The translations under genes and the position numbers were made by a program. Below, in pieces: positions 63,801 through 64,000 of a stretch of 64,000 nucleotides of DNA. This stretch comes from Bugula neritina (Eukaryota; Bryozoa; Gymnolaemata; Cheilostomatida; Bugulidae): positions 930,001-994,000 of the forward strand of contig CAXIUT010000183.1 of NCBI GenBank assembly GCA_964035545.1, written 5' to 3'. Position 1 is the stretch's first letter. Each line of letters starts with the position of its first letter. The notes beneath the pieces are model-generated. The model was not told the origin of the DNA. It did no database searches and worked only from the letters and a program-made list of their open reading frames with translations.

Positions 63801-64000
63801 ACTGAAATACAATGCAACTTACTGAAATATACTGCAACATACTTAAATACACTGCAACATCCTACAATATGCTGAAATACACTGTAACATATTGAAATAC
63901 ACTGCAACACTTTGAAATATACTGCAACATATCGAAATATATGGTAAACTACTGCAACATACTACAACATATTGAAATACACTGCAACACATTGAAGTAT
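57819..64000. repeat. Superunit Y4, truncated by the window end
   Basis: Follows Y3 at offset 12,534 and then, past the position of the 720-bp duplication, at 11,814. It has module a (59,315-61,821) and the first about 2.18 kb of module b (from 61,822). It lacks the 720-bp duplication but shares ctggaatata (62,314) and ggactacac (about 63,334) with the left part of Y3. Confidence 0.83.
59315..64000. repeat. Doubled 2.5-kb module in Y4 (second copy cut off)
   Basis: Copy a is 59,315-61,821, with the gaaaataaatgc marker near 61,217. Copy b starts at 61,822 with tatgctctag after 'tactgaaa' and runs out of the window before its expected end. The join is the same as in Y1-Y3, so the duplication predates spread of the superunit. 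Confidence 0.78.

Larger units (their letters stand above)
1..64000. repeat. Decamer satellite array filling the whole window
   Basis: Every stretch read consists of head-to-tail 10-bp units with an 'actg' core. Two forms alternate, catactgaaa and tatactgcaa (often tacactgcaa or tatactgtaa), giving a 20-bp dimer. About 6,400 decamers are present. Common variant decamers are cacattgaaa, catcctacaa, tatatggtaa, actactgaaa, tatgctgtag, tatgctctag and tattgcgaca. The 10-bp register breaks only at a limited set of 1-3 nt indels, most of which recur because they were copied along with larger blocks. All units point the same way. No stretch over 300 bases has any other content: I see no unique sequence, promoter, terminator, tRNA-like fold, transposon end or foreign insertion. 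The array starts before base 1 and continues past base 64,000. Species cannot be told from the sequence; eukaryotic heterochromatin is an inference. Confidence 0.97.

Noticed and set aside
1-64000. CRISPR array
   Set aside because: There are no unique spacers between repeats; 10-bp units abut directly with no 25-40 bp repeat/spacer alternation, and there are no cas genes.
1-64000. Telomeric or subtelomeric simple repeat
   Set aside because: No TTAGGG/TTTAGGG-like G-rich motif is present; the unit is 10 bp with only one G. A subtelomeric location remains possible but is not shown.
1-64000. Transposable element, viral insertion, tRNA, rRNA or other RNA gene
   Set aside because: No break in the decamer pattern, no terminal inverted repeats or target-site duplications, no RT, integrase or transposase-like peptide, and no non-repetitive segment long enough to hold an RNA gene.
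1-64000. A new defence, regulatory or other gene system
   Set aside because: There is no non-repeat sequence to encode one. The interest here lies in repeat architecture, not in genes.
1-64000. Pure assembly artefact
   Set aside because: Superunits differ by private substitutions, a missing segment and a unique duplication, which argues against simple duplication of one contig. Errors at individual joins (33,471; 51,001) still cannot be excluded without reads.
1-64000. Naming a species or a known satellite family
   Set aside because: I do not recognise this decamer as a named satellite with enough certainty; a repeat-database or whole-assembly search would be needed to decide.

Overview
The whole 64,000-base window is satellite DNA. 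It is one uninterrupted head-to-tail array of a degenerate 10-bp unit, and I can support no protein-coding gene, RNA gene, transposon or CRISPR array in it. The base unit is a decamer with an 'actg' core. It alternates between two main forms, giving a 20-bp dimer close to catactgaaatatactgcaa. From that dimer the + strand is about 45% A, 25% T, 20% C and 10% G. Nothing identifies the species. A multi-level satellite with kb-scale superunits, no genes in 64 kb and near-identical copies is typical of eukaryotic heterochromatin (pericentromeric, subtelomeric or B-chromosome type), so I infer a eukaryotic nuclear genome and go no further.

The array is built in layers: (1) 10-bp decamers; (2) 20-bp dimers; (3) variant decamers such as tatatggtaa/actactgaaa and tatacggtaa, which recur roughly every 180-260 bp and act as landmarks; (4) blocks of 0.7-5.6 kb; (5) a superunit of about 11.8 kb repeated to the right edge. 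Boundaries are good to roughly 50 bp, because every breakpoint lies inside decamer repeats.

Layout. 1 to about 16.6 kb (left domain): a mosaic of kb blocks. It includes a tandem duplication of about 5.12 kb (4,392-9,509 and 9,510-14,626), a 1.9-kb block in three copies, and a 1.8-kb block in two copies. 16.58-22.16 kb: a 5.58-kb unit whose relative starts again at 22.16 kb with a nested 2.5-kb tandem duplication added. 22.9-64 kb (right domain): four superunits, Y1 22,924-33,470, Y2 33,471-44,017, Y3 45,285-56,551 and Y4 57,819 to the end (cut by the window). A 1,267-bp segment X precedes Y1, Y3 and Y4 but is missing between Y1 and Y2. Y3 also carries a private 720-bp tandem duplication.

The reading frames are artefacts. 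In consensus, the + strand has a stop in every frame every 60 bp. On the - strand the 20-bp dimer has no stop, and because 20 is not a multiple of 3 all three frames read the same 20-residue cycle. Many long - strand ORFs (up to 598 codons) follow from this periodicity alone.

The main biological content is the history of the array: duplications that keep the 10-bp register, copy-specific variants that group Y1 with Y2 and Y3 with Y4, a segment lost between Y1 and Y2, a likely conversion patch, and no inversion anywhere.
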